64,000 nt of DNA, from assembly GCF_900100335.1 (NCBI RefSeq), contig NZ_FNFE01000003.1, positions 248,001 to 312,000 of the forward strand, read 5' to 3'. The first letter of the stretch is position 1. Each line of letters opens with the position of its first letter. The notes below the pieces were generated by a model. It was not told the origin of the DNA. It searched no databases and was given only the letters and a program-made list of their open reading frames with translations. Position numbers and translations under genes: made by a program. Origin of the DNA: Natronorubrum texcoconense. GTDB taxonomy: Archaea; Halobacteriota; Halobacteria; Halobacteriales; Natrialbaceae. Positions 42,795 through 50,878 of the stretch are shown here, in pieces.

Positions 42795-43418
42795 ATGTAC
42801 GACGACGTGCTCATCCCGACGGACGGGAGCGACGGGACGCGCCAGTCGATCACCCACGGCCTGACGATCGCGAAGCGGTTCGATGCGACGATCCACGCCC
42901 TGTCGATCGTTCCGGAGGGACCGCTCGGGACGCTGCAGAACGATGCGGCGGCACCCGCCGCCCACCGAGCGGTCGAACGCGTCGAGGTCGACGCCGAGCG
43001 AGGGGGCGTCGACGTCGAGACGGCGGTCGAACAGGGCGTTCCACACGAGGAGATCCTCGCGTACGCCGACGAGAACGATATCGACATGATCGTGATGGGG
43101 ACGCAGGGCCGGACCGGCCTCGATCGCGTGCTGGTCGGCAGCGTCACCGAACGGGTCGTCCGCATGGCCGATGCCCCTGTCGTCACAGTCCGATTTACGG
43201 ACGACATCCGAATCGAGGACGCCGACGAGGCCGACCGAATCGCTCGAGAAGCCCTCGCGGCCGAGACGCCCGGCGTCGACGCCGAGGCGATCACCTCGCT
43301 CGAGGAGCCACATCGGACCAGCGCGTCCTGGATCGTCCCGCTCGAGATCGACGCGGGAACCGCACACGTTCACGTCGACGCCTTGACTGGAGAGGCACGC
43401 GTCGCGAGACGCGAGTAG
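42795..43418 (+). CDS. universal stress protein (UspA family) with C-terminal extension
   Basis: A 207-residue protein. The first 140 residues are a full UspA domain: ILIPTDGSDGTRQSI-like start (VLIPTDGSDG) and ATP motif GTQGRTGLDRVLVGSVTE. A further 65 residues follow (IRIEDADEADRIAREALAA and a SWIVPLEIDAGTAHVHVD strand set) that usual UspA proteins (about 145 residues) lack. UspA proteins bind ATP or AMP and help cells survive stress. The extension may be a small added domain with a beta-sheet; its role is unknown. It is divergent from the DUF6159 gene. Confidence 0.88.
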   Translation: MYDDVLIPTDGSDGTRQSITHGLTIAKRFDATIHALSIVPEGPLGTLQNDAAAPAAHRAVERVEVDAERGGVDVETAVEQGVPHEEILAYADENDIDMIVMGTQGRTGLDRVLVGSVTERVVRMADAPVVTVRFTDDIRIEDADEADRIAREALAAETPGVDAEAITSLEEPHRTSASWIVPLEIDAGTAHVHVDALTGEARVARRE

Positions 43419-43672
43419 CCAACCGAGTACAGTTCTCGACTGACGACAGTGTCTCGACCGACGACCGATCGGTTCGTCCGAACGGATCACCTATCCCAGC
43501 CCCGTCCGATTTCGCCGCTGCTACCGTTGTTAACCGGAGACAACAGCAGGGTAACGTCATCCATCGAATATACGTTGAGAGCGACACGATCCAAATATCC
43601 GATTAGTGCGCACAACGGTACTCCCCCTTTTTGCTGTGATTCCGGGTTGACGACCGGTAGGAGGTTAGACAC

Positions 43673-45052
43673 GTGAACAGACGAACGCTATTGAAAGGGG
43701 TTGCAGTCGGAAGTATCGTCCCGGCTACGAGTGTCGCTACGACACCGGCCGGTGCACAGGACGGCGGAACGTCGAGTGATGATTCGAACCCGGACGACGC
43801 CGAACCGGACGACACCGCTCCCGGGCCGGACGAGGCCGATAACGGACCCGTATCCGTTCGGATCGTCGAAATTCCGGAGGCAGTTACGGGTGGGGCGCTG
43901 CTCGACTGGACCGTCGAGGTCGAGAACCCGACGGACGAGCCGATCCGACCGACGATCGAGTACACCGTCGACGGCGAGTCGCTCGGAACCGTGACGCTGA
44001 CGGTCGATCCCGGCGAGACGGTACAGCCGACCGCCCCGAGCTACCAGACCGAGCCCGTCGCGACGGCGGACTCGGTGACGGTCCGGGTCGAGGCGAACGG
44101 CGATTCGGACGAGCGAACCGTCCAGATCCTCCCTACCCAAGAGCTGGACGAGGCGCTTCAGTTCCCCGCGCCCGAACTCACCGTCGAGCCGGAGACGACG
44201 GTTCACTTCGAGGTCGGAGCCGTCGATCCCGACGCGCCCCAGACGACCACGTGGTGGGTCGACGGCGAGCGAGTCGGCGACACGTTCGCCGATCCGTGGC
44301 AGGGAACCTACTTCTTCGAACAGGACGCCCACTACTGGCAGGAGACGTTCGAGGCCCAGGGCACGTCCGAGGTCGTCGCCGGCGTCGACGTCGACGGCGA
44401 GCAGTATCGGGCGAGTTGGACCGTCACCGTCGCGCCGGGGGGCCTCGCCGATCCCACTATCGAGGCCGCCCGTCCGGAAGCGGGCATCCTCGAGTTCGAT
44501 CGCGAGGATCCGTCGCCGACAACGCTCGAGATCGACGTCGCCGATCCGGACGGCAACCTCGATCGGGTCGTCTGGTGGCTCACGCAGGCCGACGCGATCC
44601 TCGGCGTGAGCGAGGTGTCGGGTGCCAGCGATACGGCGACGCTCACCGTCGACGACGACCTGTGTCACACCTGCGTCGTCGTGCCGTGGGTGATCACCGG
44701 CGACGGGACGTTTACGTCCGAGTTCCTCTGGGAGGTCGACGACGTGGACGTCGATTTCGGGGAGCCGGACGACGACCCGAGCGAGCCCGACGACCCGACA
44801 GATCCGGACGATCCCGGAGTAGAACCTGATGATCCCGCAGATCCGGACGACCCCGACGAACCGGTGAAAGAGCCGGAACAACCTCGAGACGAGCCGAAGG
44901 GTTCTCGAGACAGACACGACGGGCCTCACACTGATCCCGAGAAACCAGACGACAAACACGACCAGCACGGATCAGACGATGCGAAGCCTCGAGACGATCA
45001 CACGAAGACGAAAGCGTCCGACTCCACCCCGGACGGCGACTGCTCGACCTGA
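43673..45052 (+). CDS. Tat-exported surface protein with Ig-like domains and Asp/Pro-rich tail
   Basis: A 459-residue exported protein from GTG 43673. MNRRTLLKGVAVGS is a Tat signal followed by a short cleavage region (ATTPAGAQ). The mature part has one or two Ig/CARDB-like beta domains (IPEAVTGGALLDWTVEVENPT; later ASWTVTVAPGG). A low-complexity tail of about 100 residues (EPDDPTDPDDP units, then Lys/Asp-rich) follows. There is no lipobox or PGF-type anchor. It is probably an extracellular, surface-associated structural or binding protein; the function is unknown. It stands alone, with 250 nt of AT-richer upstream sequence. Confidence 0.7.
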   Translation: MNRRTLLKGVAVGSIVPATSVATTPAGAQDGGTSSDDSNPDDAEPDDTAPGPDEADNGPVSVRIVEIPEAVTGGALLDWTVEVENPTDEPIRPTIEYTVDGESLGTVTLTVDPGETVQPTAPSYQTEPVATADSVTVRVEANGDSDERTVQILPTQELDEALQFPAPELTVEPETTVHFEVGAVDPDAPQTTTWWVDGERVGDTFADPWQGTYFFEQDAHYWQETFEAQGTSEVVAGVDVDGEQYRASWTVTVAPGGLADPTIEAARPEAGILEFDREDPSPTTLEIDVADPDGNLDRVVWWLTQADAILGVSEVSGASDTATLTVDDDLCHTCVVVPWVITGDGTFTSEFLWEVDDVDVDFGEPDDDPSEPDDPTDPDDPGVEPDDPADPDDPDEPVKEPEQPRDEPKGSRDRHDGPHTDPEKPDDKHDQHGSDDAKPRDDHTKTKASDSTPDGDCST

Positions 45053-45471
45053 TCTGAGCCGTTACGATCGGCCGATCGGGTCCCGCATTCGTCGACTCCG
45101 CGGCGGCAGCAATGATACCACAGTCACCGGCAGTAACGTCGGCGGCGGCAGTCTCGACGAGCGTCCCTGCGTGTGGCAACTCCCGTGACAACGACTCGTC
45201 GCGGGCTTCGATACTGGCTCCTCGAGAAAGCACCACCTACATGATTTGGAACCAGAACTATCAGTAGGTGCGATGTTCATCCTATCGACGAGGGTAGAAC
45301 GCCAGTCGTTGCCACGAAGGGGGTTCGACTATGAGACATCGACCCTCGTCGATCGATCATCTCGTTCCAACGTCGGCCTTCGCCGGCCGGCATTTCGGAT
45401 ACCACACCCAGTAGCGATCGCTATACGACGGCCGAGTCTCACCGAAACTCTAGGGGTGGTGCCTCCTCGCA
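45053..45471. other. 419-nt intergenic region without a supported gene
   Basis: Open frames here are short, basic and Ser/Arg-rich, with no family likeness. It holds a possible loose stem (CACCTAC/GTAGGTG near 45233-45272) and the terminators of the converging genes on both sides. Nothing else can be supported. Confidence 0.6.
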
Positions 45472-46467
45472 TCAGCTTCTGCCGCGCAGGGCGGCGACGT
45501 CGAGCGGCCACCACTCACGGTCGCGGACGGCGACGTGAATCTGTGCGATGATCCCCAGTAACGGCAGTTCTAACAGCGGTCCGATGACCAGCGCCAGCGG
45601 GATGAGCGGTTCGTTCGGAAACGCGACGACGGCGATTGCGAGCGCCGTCGGGGAGTTCCGCGAGAGAATCGTGTTGTTGAAACAGACCAGCTCTTCGTAG
45701 GAGAACGACAGCAGTCGACCGACCCCGAAGCCGACGCCGAGATTGATCGCGTAGAAGGCGATCACGGGAACGGCGAGGAGGGCGAGGAGTTCCGGATTCT
45801 CGAGGATTACCTCTCCCTGTGAGGCGAACATCGCCCCGATCGCGAGGCTCAGAAAGACGATCTGAATCGGACTCAGTGTAGGGAGGAATCGCCTTGCGAA
45901 CCACTCTCGCCCCTTCGTTCGCGTCAGTCCCCACCGAGCGATCCCGCCGAACACGAGCGGGACGACGAGCACGAGAACCACGCTCTCAACCAACACGCCC
46001 AGCGGCAGTTCGACCAGCGTGCCTGCGAACGCGTATAGATACACGGGGAGCAGCACGAGTTGGAGGACGAGATTATACGGCAGGATGGAGGTCGCCAGCG
46101 GCACGTCGCCGTCGGCGATATCGGTGAAGATGAGATACCAGTCCGTACACGGGGTGACCATGAGCATGATGAGGCCGACCCACAGCGCAGGGTGGTCTCG
46201 AAGGAAGACGGCACCGAGCCCGACGGCCAGCAGCGGGCTCCAGATGAAATTGACGAGCAGGCCCGAGCCGACGACGCGTCGATTCCCGAACGCATCACGG
46301 AGCCGCGACAGCGGAATCCCGGCGAACGCGGCGAACAGCATGACCATCAGAAACGGCAGAATGAGGCGGTCCGCGACGGCAGGAACGCCCGAGACCTGAC
46401 CCAGCGCGAGTCCAACGACGATGGCGACGAGAACGAACACCGTCTGATACTTCTCGACGAAGTCCAT
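45472..46467 (-). CDS. BASS/ACR3-family transporter
   Basis: A 331-residue protein with ten predicted membrane helices, of the bile acid:sodium symporter/arsenite (ACR3) superfamily. PCTDWYLIFTDIADGD is the helix-4 region with the Cys that marks ACR3-type carriers, followed by LVLQLVLLPVYLYAFAG. No arsR or arsC gene lies next to it, so arsenite efflux is possible but not supported by context; an organic-anion role is the alternative. It is monocistronic. Confidence 0.82.
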   Translation of the reverse strand: MDFVEKYQTVFVLVAIVVGLALGQVSGVPAVADRLILPFLMVMLFAAFAGIPLSRLRDAFGNRRVVGSGLLVNFIWSPLLAVGLGAVFLRDHPALWVGLIMLMVTPCTDWYLIFTDIADGDVPLATSILPYNLVLQLVLLPVYLYAFAGTLVELPLGVLVESVVLVLVVPLVFGGIARWGLTRTKGREWFARRFLPTLSPIQIVFLSLAIGAMFASQGEVILENPELLALLAVPVIAFYAINLGVGFGVGRLLSFSYEELVCFNNTILSRNSPTALAIAVVAFPNEPLIPLALVIGPLLELPLLGIIAQIHVAVRDREWWPLDVAALRGRS

Positions 46468-46665
46468 CTGGGCAGTTCTTACGCGTGGAGCGTGCTAAGG
46501 CTGTGGTTTCGGGACGGATAGTGTCTCGAGGAGTCGGTATCGGTGGCCGGAGACAGCGGTTCCTGCTCCGACGCACGGTTCGGTCTGGGCGATCGACGGA
46601 TATCGAGTCGAGCGACAGGTGTTCGATCGCTTCGCTTCGTCAGTTTGCAGGAATAGTCTGGTCGG
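46468..46665. other. intergenic spacer before the tRNA-Thr hairpins
   Basis: No gene is supported here. Small open frames are chance. The region should contain the transporter promoter at the left edge. Confidence 0.5.
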
Positions 46666-46735
46666 GCGGGGATTTGAACTACGCCCGAGAACCTGCGCCT
46701 GCGGCGCAGAACCTCGGTCTCATTCAAATCCCCGC
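46666..46735. repeat. 70-nt inverted-repeat element with arms copied from the tRNA-Thr T-arm
   Basis: GCGGGGATTTGAA (46666-46678) pairs with TTCAAATCCCCGC (46723-46735). Inside, CCGAG/CTCGG and CTGCGCC/GGCGCAG form two more perfect stems with symmetric AAC bulges. Extended to 16 bases, the first arm (GGGCGGGGATTTGAAC, 46664-46679) is an exact copy of tRNA-Thr positions 46781-46796. It lies 3' of the tRNA. It may be an attachment-site scar or a structured tRNA trailer. Confidence 0.7.
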
Positions 46736-46739
46736 ATCT

Positions 46740-46778
46740 GCTCTGCGAACGCTCACGTCCGTTCGCGTTCAGCAGAGC
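46740..46778. repeat. second hairpin directly 3' of tRNA-Thr
   Basis: GCTCTGC-GAACG (46740-46751) pairs with CGTTC-A-GCAGAGC (46766-46778), one bulged base, loop about 14. It ends at the last nucleotides of tRNA-Thr (the tRNA 3' end is 46776). Possible processing or termination structure. Confidence 0.55.
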
Positions 46779-46849
46779 CAGGGCGGGGATTTGAACCCCG
46801 GGAGTCTCGATTACAAGTCGAGTGCATGAACCACCCATGCTCCCCTGGC
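46776..46849 (-). tRNA. tRNA-Thr (anticodon TGT)
   Basis: Minus-strand cloverleaf: acceptor arms GCCAGGG/CCCTGGC, anticodon stem CTCGA/TCGAG with loop CTTGTAA, T-arm CGGGG-TTCAAAT-CCCCG. Anticodon TGT reads threonine ACA. Discriminator U (position 46776), as usual for archaeal tRNA-Thr. No intron. Confidence 0.95.
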
Positions 46850-46860
46850 GCAACTGGCGA

Positions 46861-47385
46861 TTAGCGATCCTCCTTTGAATGTGTATCGTTTTCCGACCGG
46901 TCGTCGTCCACGAGTTCTCGCTTCATCGCGACCCGGTACGTGTCGTAGCCGTGTCGGTCGTAGAACCGGCGTGCGTCGTCGTTCGCCGCCATCACCTCGA
47001 GAATCACCGTCTCGGCGCCCTGCTCGGCGAGTTCGGCTTCGGCGGCTTCGAGCAGCGCCGTCCCGATTCCGAGATTTTGGTAGCCGGCATCGACGTAGAT
47101 GTTCGAGAGGAGTCCGCGGGTCGTATCGAGGGCGAGCGAGCCGCGCTCGAGGGTGAACGATGCGAAACCGACGATCGCGCCACCGACGCGGGCGACGAGT
47201 AGGCCGTCGTTGACCTGGTGGGCCGCGAGCGTGTCACGGATCATCTCGCGATTCGGGTCGGCGAGGACGACAGAATCGTACTCACGCTGGTCGCGGGCGA
47301 GTCGCACCCAGAGGTCCGCGACCGGCTCGATATCGTTCTGAGCGGCGTGTTCAATCGTCGGCTGGCTGTCGTTGGGAGGGTCCAT
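46861..47385 (-). CDS. GNAT-family N-acetyltransferase
   Basis: A 174-residue acetyl-CoA-dependent acetyltransferase. The fold is evident: a long helix region with DLWVRLARDQREYDS, the LLSNIYVDAGYQNLGIGTALLEAAE motif A (acetyl-CoA loop Q/R-x-x-G-x-G/A) and the ARRFYDRHGYDTY motif B. The substrate (amine, aminoglycoside or protein N-terminus) is unknown. Its 5' end overlaps the 3' end of the phosphoglycerate kinase gene by 35 nt on the same strand, which suggests one transcript. Confidence 0.88.
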   Translation of the reverse strand: MDPPNDSQPTIEHAAQNDIEPVADLWVRLARDQREYDSVVLADPNREMIRDTLAAHQVNDGLLVARVGGAIVGFASFTLERGSLALDTTRGLLSNIYVDAGYQNLGIGTALLEAAEAELAEQGAETVILEVMAANDDARRFYDRHGYDTYRVAMKRELVDDDRSENDTHSKEDR

Positions 47386-48577
47386 TCTCGAGTGCCGTGA
47401 CGGCGGGAAGCGGTTCCGCAGTGAGCATCCGCAGGGCGGCCCCGCCGCCGGTGCTGACGTGAGAAAAGCCTTCGACGCCGAGTCGGCGGAGCGCCGAAGC
47501 GGTGTCGCCGCCGCCGACGATACTCGTCTCGACGTCGGTCGCCGCCTCGTAGAGCTGTCGTGTCCCTCGCGCGAACGCATCCTCCTCGAAGACGCCGGCG
47601 GGGCCGTTGAGGATCACCGTGCCCGCATCCTCGAGAAGCCGTTCGTAGTAGGCGAGCGTCGAACTCCCGATGTCCATCGCGGCTTCGTCGTTCTTCGGTG
47701 GGAGCGCGTTGACGCCGATCTCGTGTCGCTCGCCGTCGCGTTCGACGGCGACGTCTCGAGGGAGGGCGACCTGCTCGCCGTAGGCGTCGAGCAGGTCCGC
47801 GGCGCGGTCGATCTCGTCCCAGTAGCCCTGGTCGTAGATGAAGTCCGAACTGGCGTCGCCGAGGTCGACGCCGTCGGCGATGAGGAAGACGTTGCCGACG
47901 ACGCCTGCGGTGAGGACGTGATCCGCGAGCCCCTTCTCGAGGACGGACCAAGCGACGTCGATCGAGTCGGTGACTTTCGCTCCGCCGAGGACGTAGACGC
48001 GGGGTTCGGGCGTCTCCTCGATCGATCCCAGCACGTCGAGTTCGGACTCCATCACGCGACCCGCGTAGCCGGGTAACACGGTCGGAAAGCCGACCAGCGA
48101 GGGCTGTGAGCGGTGAGCCGCGGCGAAGGCGTCGTTGACGTAGGCGTCGAGTACCGGCGCGAGGCCTTCCACGAGGTGGGTCCGGGCGGCGCGCTCGGGT
48201 TCGAACTCCATGTACTCCTCGCTGTAGAAGCGGGTGTTCTCGAGGACGACGCAGTCGCCGTCGTCGAGGTCGTCGACGATCTCGCGGGCGGCGCCGCTGA
48301 ACGTCACGTCGACGTAGTCGACGGGTTGGCCGAGCAGTTCCGAGAGCCGGTCGGCGTGGGACTCGAGGGAGACGAAGTCGTCGCCGCCGGGTCGTCCCTG
48401 ATGGGCGAGGACGGCGACCCGGCCGCCGCGGTCGAGCAGTTCCGAGAGGGTGTCGACGTGGGCACGCAGTCGGGCGTCGTCGGCGAGGGTACCGTCGTCG
48501 CCGATAGGACTGTTGATATCGACGCGGACGCCGACGGTAGTCCCTTCGACGGCCAGATCGTCGAGGGTATCGGTCAT
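47351..48577 (-). CDS. pgk: phosphoglycerate kinase
   Basis: A 408-residue glycolytic/gluconeogenic kinase: 1,3-bisphosphoglycerate plus ADP gives 3-phosphoglycerate plus ATP. N-domain features are GVRVDINSPIGDDG and VLAHQGRPGGDDF; the lower hinge is ENTRFYSEEYMEFEP; the C-domain ATP site is LGGAKVTDSIDV, NGPAGVFEEDAF and VGGGDTASAL near the end. Length and order are complete. It makes ATP and links to the sugar-metabolism genes in the 12-15 kb region. It shares 35 nt with the GNAT gene. Confidence 0.95.
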   Translation of the reverse strand: MTDTLDDLAVEGTTVGVRVDINSPIGDDGTLADDARLRAHVDTLSELLDRGGRVAVLAHQGRPGGDDFVSLESHADRLSELLGQPVDYVDVTFSGAAREIVDDLDDGDCVVLENTRFYSEEYMEFEPERAARTHLVEGLAPVLDAYVNDAFAAAHRSQPSLVGFPTVLPGYAGRVMESELDVLGSIEETPEPRVYVLGGAKVTDSIDVAWSVLEKGLADHVLTAGVVGNVFLIADGVDLGDASSDFIYDQGYWDEIDRAADLLDAYGEQVALPRDVAVERDGERHEIGVNALPPKNDEAAMDIGSSTLAYYERLLEDAGTVILNGPAGVFEEDAFARGTRQLYEAATDVETSIVGGGDTASALRRLGVEGFSHVSTGGGAALRMLTAEPLPAVTALENGPSQRQPADD

Positions 48578-48744
48578 TATCGATCAGTCCACCGCGGCAC
48601 CCGAAAGGTCTTTCCATCGGAGAAATCGCTGACGGTGATCATCTTCGCGGAACGGAACTGCGTCCGCGGGTTCTGCTGGTCGCGGGTAGCCGTCGGACCG
48701 TTCGAAATCCGTGCCGACACCGCCCGCCCGAGAGCCACCTCGAC

Positions 48745-49368
48745 TTAGACCGTTCGGCAGTCCGCACAGACCAACTGGCCGTTCGAGTCCCACAGCGCGT
48801 CCGCGAGCGAGCCGCAGGTCTCACAGACGCCCTGCGTGGTGTACTCGTCGCCGCCGTTAGCGACTAGCCGCGTCTCGAGTTCCTCGCTCGCCGCGGCAGC
48901 CGACTGCGTGGCTCGTTCCTCGGCGGCTGGGTCCTGGTTTCGCTCGAGTGCGGCGTCACTCGATCGGAGCGGGGTCATCGTCGCCTGAAACGAGCCGGCA
49001 GCGGCGATGACGTCGCGCTGGGTGACCAGCCCCAGCACGCCGTCCTCGTCCTCGACGACGACGTTGCGGATGTTCTCGCGGGCCATCACGTCCGCGGCGT
49101 CGGTGAGCGACCGGTTCGGGTCGAAGGTGATGACCGGCGAACTCATCACGTCGCCGACGGTCGTCGCGTCCGGATCCTGGTCGTCGTCGACGACGCCGAG
49201 AACGTCCCACTCGGTCACGATGCCGACCGGGTTCGCGCCGCGAACGACGAGGACGCAACTCGCACGCTCCTCGCGCATGAGTCCCACGACGCTGCGAACG
49301 GTGTCTGACTCGCTAACACCGACGTAATCGTTCGTCAGGACATCCCTGACCGACAGTTCCGATTCCAT
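48745..49368 (-). CDS. CBS-domain pair protein with C-terminal zinc ribbon
   Basis: A 207-residue soluble protein. Two CBS domains (about 6-60 and 70-128; VGIVTEWDVLGVV, VLGLVTQRDVIAAAG) form a Bateman module that binds adenosyl ligands. A linker of about 50 residues follows, then a zinc ribbon with CETCGSLADAL and CADC. The ribbon hints at nucleic-acid or partner binding controlled by energy state. A TATA-like GCTTTTAGC element lies about 30 nt upstream. Confidence 0.88.
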   Translation of the reverse strand: MESELSVRDVLTNDYVGVSESDTVRSVVGLMREERASCVLVVRGANPVGIVTEWDVLGVVDDDQDPDATTVGDVMSSPVITFDPNRSLTDAADVMARENIRNVVVEDEDGVLGLVTQRDVIAAAGSFQATMTPLRSSDAALERNQDPAAEERATQSAAAASEELETRLVANGGDEYTTQGVCETCGSLADALWDSNGQLVCADCRTV

Positions 49369-49508
49369 GTGTGAACAATGACCACAGACGGGCTAAAAGC
49401 TACCTCCATCACACTTAAGCAAATTCGTCTCGAAGGTTCGTAATTCGGCTTGTTGAGGCTTCTGCCGTTCGGGTTCCGAAACGGGTCTGGCGGCGGGGTT
49501 CGGCCCGG

Positions 49509-50270
49509 TCACCACTCGAGTTCGACTCTGGTCCCGTCGGCGCGACAGGTCTCGAGGGCGTGTTTCGCAGCGAAGCCGGCGTCGTGGGCGCTCTTTCCGC
49601 GGCCGACGCCGACCTGAAGTTCGACGTCGACGGCCTCTTGGACGTGGTGAATCGCCTCTTCGTACTCGGCTTCGCCGAGATCCGGGCAGACGACGATGAT
49701 GTTGTCGCCGCCGACGAAAAAGGAGAGGCTGTCGTGGGCGTAGCGCATGTGGCGCATCAGTTCGGCGTAGCCCTGTTCGATCTCGATGAAGGTGTCGAAG
49801 GCGTTGAGTTCGTCGGTGTAGTTGCCGGTCGCGTCGACGACGTCGAAGTGAGCGATCTGGATGTCGTCGTCGGCCTGGTGGGCGTCTTCGACGACGCGTC
49901 CCTCGAGACACTCGCGTCGGTTCTTGTCCTGTGCGCTGCCGGCTTCTTGGACCAGTTCGGTCGCGTCCGCCAGCGCCTGGACGGGACTGGTGCCCGTCGC
50001 GACGCCGAGGCTGAGCGTCACGGGGTAGCGGTTGCCGACGGACTCCTGGAGGAGCGCGTGGTCCTCGAGGTCGAGACCGTTCGTGACGGCGACCATATTG
50101 TCGAAGCGAGTGAAGAAGGTGTAGCCGTCTCGGTTGCCGACGAACTGAGAGATGTCGGCGTAGAGCCGGGACTGGAGGGTCTGGAGGTCGGCCTCCCGCC
50201 GCGGTTCGGGAGTGACGGTCCACGGCCCGTAGTTGTCGATCTGAACGAGCGTCACCTGCGTATTAGTCAC
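49509..50270 (-). CDS. arfA: GTP cyclohydrolase IIa (type III)
   Basis: A 253-residue protein starting at GTG 50270 (VTNTQVTLVQIDNYGPWTV), the usual N-terminus. It hydrolyses GTP to the formylamino-pyrimidine nucleotide (FAPy), the first step of archaeal riboflavin/F420 synthesis. SLSFFVGGDNIIVVCPDL and VGVGRGKSAHDAGFAAKHALE match the GCH III fold, which is related to nucleotide cyclases; metal-binding acidic pairs are visible in FDVVDATGNYTDELN. It is monocistronic. Confidence 0.9.
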   Translation of the reverse strand: MTNTQVTLVQIDNYGPWTVTPEPRREADLQTLQSRLYADISQFVGNRDGYTFFTRFDNMVAVTNGLDLEDHALLQESVGNRYPVTLSLGVATGTSPVQALADATELVQEAGSAQDKNRRECLEGRVVEDAHQADDDIQIAHFDVVDATGNYTDELNAFDTFIEIEQGYAELMRHMRYAHDSLSFFVGGDNIIVVCPDLGEAEYEEAIHHVQEAVDVELQVGVGRGKSAHDAGFAAKHALETCRADGTRVELEW

Positions 50271-50364
50271 GGTGACGAATCCTTTCGAACGCCATCGTAT
50301 AAGTGATACGTAATCCAGATTCGTGATGGGGGCGAAAAACGGGAGTCGGGGAACGCGAGCCGGC

Positions 50365-50685
50365 TCAGGCCGGTTTCTTCTCGGGATCAGACCCCTTCGG
50401 GTGGTACTCCCAGAAGTCACCGGCACGCATCGCCGCACCGACGGCCTTGTGCATGTCGAGGATCGTCTCGAACTCTTCGGCTTCGACGTACTCGAAGATC
50501 TCCCGCATCGGAACGACTCGCTGGTAGTTGATCCGGATCGGATCGTCGCCGTGTTCCTCGACGAACTCGTCGCGGACCATCGGGAAGTCCTCCTCCTCGT
50601 CGACTTTGTCGGCGATGATTCGCATGTCGAACTTGCGCATCCCCTCGCTCCCCTGTTCACCGTCGGGATCGTGTGGCCAGTCCAT
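50365..50685 (-). CDS. DUF5785-family protein
   Basis: A 106-residue conserved haloarchaeal protein. MDWPHDPDGEQGSEG starts the real frame; VRDEFVEEHGDDPIRINYQRVV and DMHKAVGAAMRAGDFWEYHP are conserved-looking blocks. The family has no assigned function. The start at 50685 is chosen because the upstream nine residues are basic and non-conserved. It is divergent from the histidine kinase gene. Confidence 0.82.
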   Translation of the reverse strand: MDWPHDPDGEQGSEGMRKFDMRIIADKVDEEEDFPMVRDEFVEEHGDDPIRINYQRVVPMREIFEYVEAEEFETILDMHKAVGAAMRAGDFWEYHPKGSDPEKKPA

Positions 50686-50845
50686 ACGTCGATGTGTGCG
50701 GGGACCCCGCAAAAGAGTTACTCTCTATCGTCGAGACGGCGGCCGGACGGACGCGATGTTCGAAACGGGCGCGTCGACGAGCAATCCGTCCTCTCCGAGG
50801 GTCACTTTCGGAAACTCTACTCGATTGACACTCTTCTGAACAGAA

Positions 50846-50853
50846 TCTTATTG
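50846..50853 (+). promoter_or_regulatory. TATA box of the first histidine kinase gene
   Basis: TCTTATTG, centred about 29 nt before GTG 50879, supports leaderless initiation at that GTG. The competing TTG at 50870 would lie only about 20 nt after the box. Confidence 0.5.
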
Positions 50854-50878
50854 TAGGTGGCTACCCGGGTTGGCGATA

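Noticed and set aside
45053-45551. Frames of 60-100 codons in the region before the ACR3-like gene
   Set aside because: All are Arg/Ser-rich and lack haloarchaeal acidity or motifs; they overlap the transporter gene antisense.
46664-46735. A second, degenerate tRNA gene next to tRNA-Thr
   Set aside because: Only the T-arm part is present; there is no D-arm, anticodon loop or acceptor. It is an inverted-repeat element, not a tRNA.
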